A DNA stretch of 64,000 nt, from NCBI GenBank assembly GCA_902624455.1, contig CACNXQ010000003.1, positions 103,029 to 167,028 on the forward strand, written 5' to 3'. Positions 62,155 through 64,000 of this stretch are shown here, piece by piece. This DNA comes from an uncultured Pelagibacteraceae bacterium (GTDB taxonomy: Bacteria > Pseudomonadota > Alphaproteobacteria > Pelagibacterales > AG-422-B15). A program made the position numbers and the translations under genes. Position 1 is the stretch's first letter, and every line of letters begins with the position of its first letter. A model generated the notes under the pieces. It ran no database searches. It worked only from the letters and a program-made list of their open reading frames with translations, and was not told the origin of the DNA.

Positions 62155-62775
62155 ATGATTTCAGTATTTAGAAATTATCTGTCTCATTCCACAATTTATG
62201 GCTTCCTGATTATGGCCGTAGTTGGTCTTTATTACATTTTCTCTACAGGATTAATAATAGATCACCTTTTGTGGTTTTTTATACCAATCATATTGGCTCC
62301 ATTTTATGAATGGTATGTGCATAAATTTCAATTACACAAAGAACTGACAAAAAAAGATGGCTGGTATCGAAGATACCAAATCGTACTTCATCATGGTCAT
62401 CATAGAGATCCAGATAATATAAAACTCCAATTCGCTCCATGGAGATATTTAATCTACACTTACGGTCAAGTATACCTGCTATATTCTCTTCTATTCTGGA
62501 GTTTCAGCGTTTCACTTGTTCCATTTACAGGCCACCTAGTTTATCATCTTTGGTACGAGTGGATGCATTTGGCACATCACTCAAGAGACTACAAGCCATT
62601 GACGCTTATTGGCAAAAAACTTAAAGATGCACATATGAGTCATCACTTCCACAATGAGAATTATAATTGGGGTATTACAAATATGATAGGGGATTATTTT
62701 TTTGGATCTCTTAAAGATAATAAATCAATAGAAAAAAGTCGAACAGCTAGAACTATTTCAGGATATACCGACTAA
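62155..62775 (+). CDS. fatty acid hydroxylase superfamily membrane protein
   Basis: Di-iron membrane hydroxylase family of 206 residues with four membrane segments. The eight-histidine set can be traced: HKFQLH, HHGHH, HLAHH and HMSHHFHNENYNWG. The WYEWMHLAHHS block is like fatty acid 2-hydroxylase and related sterol-desaturase-family proteins. The substrate could be a fatty acyl lipid or a carotenoid-like lipid; I cannot choose. It is a lone gene after a terminator, ahead of the convergent small Cys-tail gene. Confidence 0.82.
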   Translation: MISVFRNYLSHSTIYGFLIMAVVGLYYIFSTGLIIDHLLWFFIPIILAPFYEWYVHKFQLHKELTKKDGWYRRYQIVLHHGHHRDPDNIKLQFAPWRYLIYTYGQVYLLYSLLFWSFSVSLVPFTGHLVYHLWYEWMHLAHHSRDYKPLTLIGKKLKDAHMSHHFHNENYNWGITNMIGDYFFGSLKDNKSIEKSRTARTISGYTD

Positions 62776-62833
62776 AAAATTACCACTGACAAATTAAAAT
62801 TTTCGAGTCTTAAAATATTTGGATCTGAAATTT

Positions 62834-63052
62834 TTAGCAACAATCGCAAGTTTTATTTTTAGCTTGGTGTTTGCTATTTTTTGATTCCAGACCAGTTTCC
62901 TTACAAACAGCCTCATCTGCTTGCTTCTTTAAAAGTTTATCTTCTATATATTCATACAATGTGGCAAATCCAAATTTAGCCGCTCTTTTTTCTTCGTATG
63001 CTTTTCTGCCTTTGAGATTTTCGATAATAATTAATACTTCAGGATTGTTCAT
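62834..63052 (-). CDS. small protein with C-terminal CDCC motif
   Basis: A 72-residue protein I do not recognise. It is charged and helical in the first two-thirds (VLIIIENLKGRKAYEEKRAAKFGF) and ends KHQAKNKTCDCC, with a fourth Cys at about residue 50. A terminal CxCC-like tail of this sort can bind a metal, lipid or thiol partner, but no function can be stated. No clear SD is visible upstream. The overlapping plus-strand ORF at 62871-63065 is judged a shadow because it is less protein-like. Confidence 0.55.
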   Translation of the reverse strand: MNNPEVLIIIENLKGRKAYEEKRAAKFGFATLYEYIEDKLLKKQADEAVCKETGLESKNSKHQAKNKTCDCC

Positions 63053-63112
63053 AATTAATTTTTAAAATAAATAAATCAGATTTCAATAAAAAAATAAATG
63101 ACTGTTTGAGAA

Positions 63113-63188
63113 TGGTGCCCCCACACGGACTTGAACCGCGAACCTATTGATTACAAATCAATTGCTCTACCAATTGAGCTATAGGGGC
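63113..63188 (-). tRNA. tRNA-Thr(UGU)
   Basis: Reverse-strand cloverleaf: acceptor GCCCCTA pairs with TGGGGGC through one G-U, the D-arm is GCTCAATTGGTAGAGC, the anticodon loop TTTGTAA gives TGT, and the T-arm is GGTTCAAGTCC. CCA is encoded. It is divergent from the small peptide and betaine-homocysteine methyltransferase genes. Confidence 0.95.
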
Positions 63189-63217
63189 TCTGGATAAGGA
63201 AGATTTATAAGTCACCG

Positions 63218-63235
63218 TGATTGGTCAGTCAATCA
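63218..63235 (+). promoter_or_regulatory. BetI-like inverted repeat upstream of methyltransferase locus
   Basis: TGATTG-GTCAGT-CAATCA is a perfect 6-bp dyad with a 6-base centre. The core ATTG-N6-CAAT matches the arm and spacing pattern of TetR-type choline repressor BetI sites as I recall them. It lies 46 bases before the 30-residue peptide and 152 bases before a betaine-homocysteine methyltransferase. The regulatory assignment is inference; the dyad itself is plain in the sequence. Confidence 0.45.
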
Positions 63236-63280
63236 AAAGCTATTAATTGATAAAAACATTATTTTAGATTATCTTTTGGT

Positions 63281-63373
63281 ATGAAAAAATTTATGGAATT
63301 TATTGGTGGACAAATAGCATTAGCTTATCTGATTATTTTCTTCATGTTAGTGATTGCTTTGTTCTTTATCTAA
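63281..63373 (+). CDS. 30-residue single-span membrane peptide
   Basis: An ATG-to-TAA frame of 30 codons, below the ORF track cut-off. It starts with a short basic and amphipathic piece (MKKFMEFIGGQ), followed by an uninterrupted hydrophobic run of about 19 residues to the end. It lies 13 bases upstream of the methyltransferase start, after a dyad, in a region where nothing else is coded. The composition (Gly-Gln turn, then Ile/Leu/Phe helix) looks like a real single-pass peptide. Function is unknown, and no SD is evident. Confidence 0.5.
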   Translation: MKKFMEFIGGQIALAYLIIFFMLVIALFFI

Positions 63374-63386
63374 TTAAAGGACAAAC

Positions 63387-64000
63387 ATGAATTTAATAGA
63401 GCGTCTAAACACAGGCCCTATAATATGCGCCGAAGGTTACCTTTTTGCTATGGAGAGAAGAGGTTATTTACAAGCAGGATCATTTGTTCCAGAAGTTGTC
63501 TTAGACAATCCAGAAGTAGTTACTCAATTACACAGAGAATTTATAAGAGCTGGTTCAGATGTTGTGCAAGCTTTTACATACTACGGTCATAGAGAAAAAT
63601 TAAGACTGATTGGAAAAGAGGACCTCCTCGAACCTCTTCAAAAAACTGCCCTAAATATTGCTAAAGAAGCAGCCAATGATTTCAAAGATTTGGATTTGCT
63701 AGTTTGTGGGGATGTTGCAAATACAAATATTTTTGATCCAACAGATAAATCATCTTCACTTGAATGTCAGAGCATGTATGAAGAACAAATTAGATGGGCA
63801 AAAGAGGCGGGAGTTGATTTTATCGTTGCAGAAACAATTGATTGGGTAGATGAGATGAAGATTGCTCTTAAAGCAATAAAGGATGAAGGATTAATTGCTG
63901 TTACAAACTTTGCAATTCCTAAAGGAGATAAAACAAGAGATGGTTATTCAGGTGAGGAAGCATGCAAAATTATGGAAGATTTAGGAGCAGATGTAGTTGG
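63387..64000 (+). CDS. betaine-homocysteine S-methyltransferase family protein, 3' end beyond window
   Basis: My translation of the open end of the window. From ATG 63387, preceded by an aaagga SD, the first 204 residues read as a homocysteine S-methyltransferase barrel: the betaine-homocysteine-type start ERLNTGPIICAEGYLFAMERRGYLQAGSF (in parts), the AGSDVVQAFTYYGHREKL strand, and the VCGDVANTNIFDP and FIVAETIDW blocks. The zinc-binding CC and Cys motifs would lie beyond the window. It transfers a methyl group from glycine betaine, or a similar donor, to homocysteine. The donor is inferred. Confidence 0.85.
   Translation, partial: MNLIERLNTGPIICAEGYLFAMERRGYLQAGSFVPEVVLDNPEVVTQLHREFIRAGSDVVQAFTYYGHREKLRLIGKEDLLEPLQKTALNIAKEAANDFKDLDLLVCGDVANTNIFDPTDKSSSLECQSMYEEQIRWAKEAGVDFIVAETIDWVDEMKIALKAIKDEGLIAVTNFAIPKGDKTRDGYSGEEACKIMEDLGADVV

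Noticed and set aside
62871-63065. 64-residue plus-strand ORF overlapping the Cys-tail gene
   Set aside because: The minus-strand frame has a more protein-like composition and the plus-strand one is hydrophobic-Ser shadow sequence.
1-64000. Mobile elements, integrases, phage genes or CRISPR arrays
   Set aside because: No transposase, integrase or spaced direct repeats are visible; gene spacing is uniformly tight and functions are mostly housekeeping.

Overview
The window is a compact, AT-rich chromosome segment from a free-living pelagic alphaproteobacterium. This placement is inferred from gene content, not from a marker phylogeny. Alphaproteobacterial features include DUF2093 after xseA, the DUF1476 ATP-synthase zeta-type inhibitor beside the purine genes, a plant-type glutamate-cysteine ligase next to rsmE, and the ubiA-pmbA-msbA-DUF374-waaA-lpxK order. 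A blue-type proteorhodopsin, overlapping genes, a B12 riboswitch and C1/methyl-group genes suggest a streamlined marine lineage such as HIMB59/AEGEAN-169 or a relative. No insertion sequence, prophage or CRISPR array was seen, and no gene-free stretch exceeds 300 bases.

Layout. 1-6 kb: rRNA/tRNA modification (rluB-like, tadA), an ACAD10/11-like acyl-CoA dehydrogenase with a separate APH-like kinase, a class V aminotransferase and purD. 6-8.3 kb: xseA, DUF2093 and a secreted M23 endopeptidase. 8.3-16.1 kb: one minus-strand run for lipid A/Kdo and envelope work (ubiA, pmbA, msbA, DUF374, waaA, lpxK, lpxL). 16-20.8 kb: rsmE, gshA, an MscS channel, a hydrolase, DUF4396 and DUF1289. 20.9-24.8 kb: an omega subunit with a long acidic tail, a first pair of acyl-CoA dehydrogenases and a TauE/SafE permease. 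24.8-29.3 kb: phosphohexomutase, then a cobalamin riboswitch driving a BtuB-like receptor and a DUF6580 membrane protein. 29.4-32.7 kb: a second acyl-CoA dehydrogenase pair and an MFE2-type SDR. 32.7-39.3 kb: gph, glmU, glmS, a GFA protein, a crotonase and class II DAHP synthase.

39.3-46.5 kb: an apparent nadE remnant, then gltX-cysS-cimA-trmJ in a tight run, rpsD, a DUF2817 peptidase and grxD. 46.6-54.7 kb: purLQSC, the zeta-type protein, a lysine-rich membrane protein, purB, map, sfsA and a CinA-like protein. 54.8-57.8 kb: proteorhodopsin with a strong terminator, tRNA-Leu, and a two-gene unit made of a passenger-less inverse-autotransporter barrel plus a cysteine-containing secreted protein. 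57.8-64 kb: nadK, glpK-aldolase-formate dehydrogenase, a fatty acid hydroxylase-like protein, a Cys-tailed small protein, tRNA-Thr, a BetI-like dyad, a 30-residue membrane peptide and the start of a betaine-homocysteine methyltransferase.

Together the genes suggest a light-supplemented heterotroph that oxidises fatty or steroid-like acyl-CoAs, 4-hydroxy acids and C1/methyl groups, and imports B12. The least explained parts are the split inverse-autotransporter pair, the lysine-rich tail-anchored protein, the long omega tail and the riboswitch-linked DUF6580 protein.
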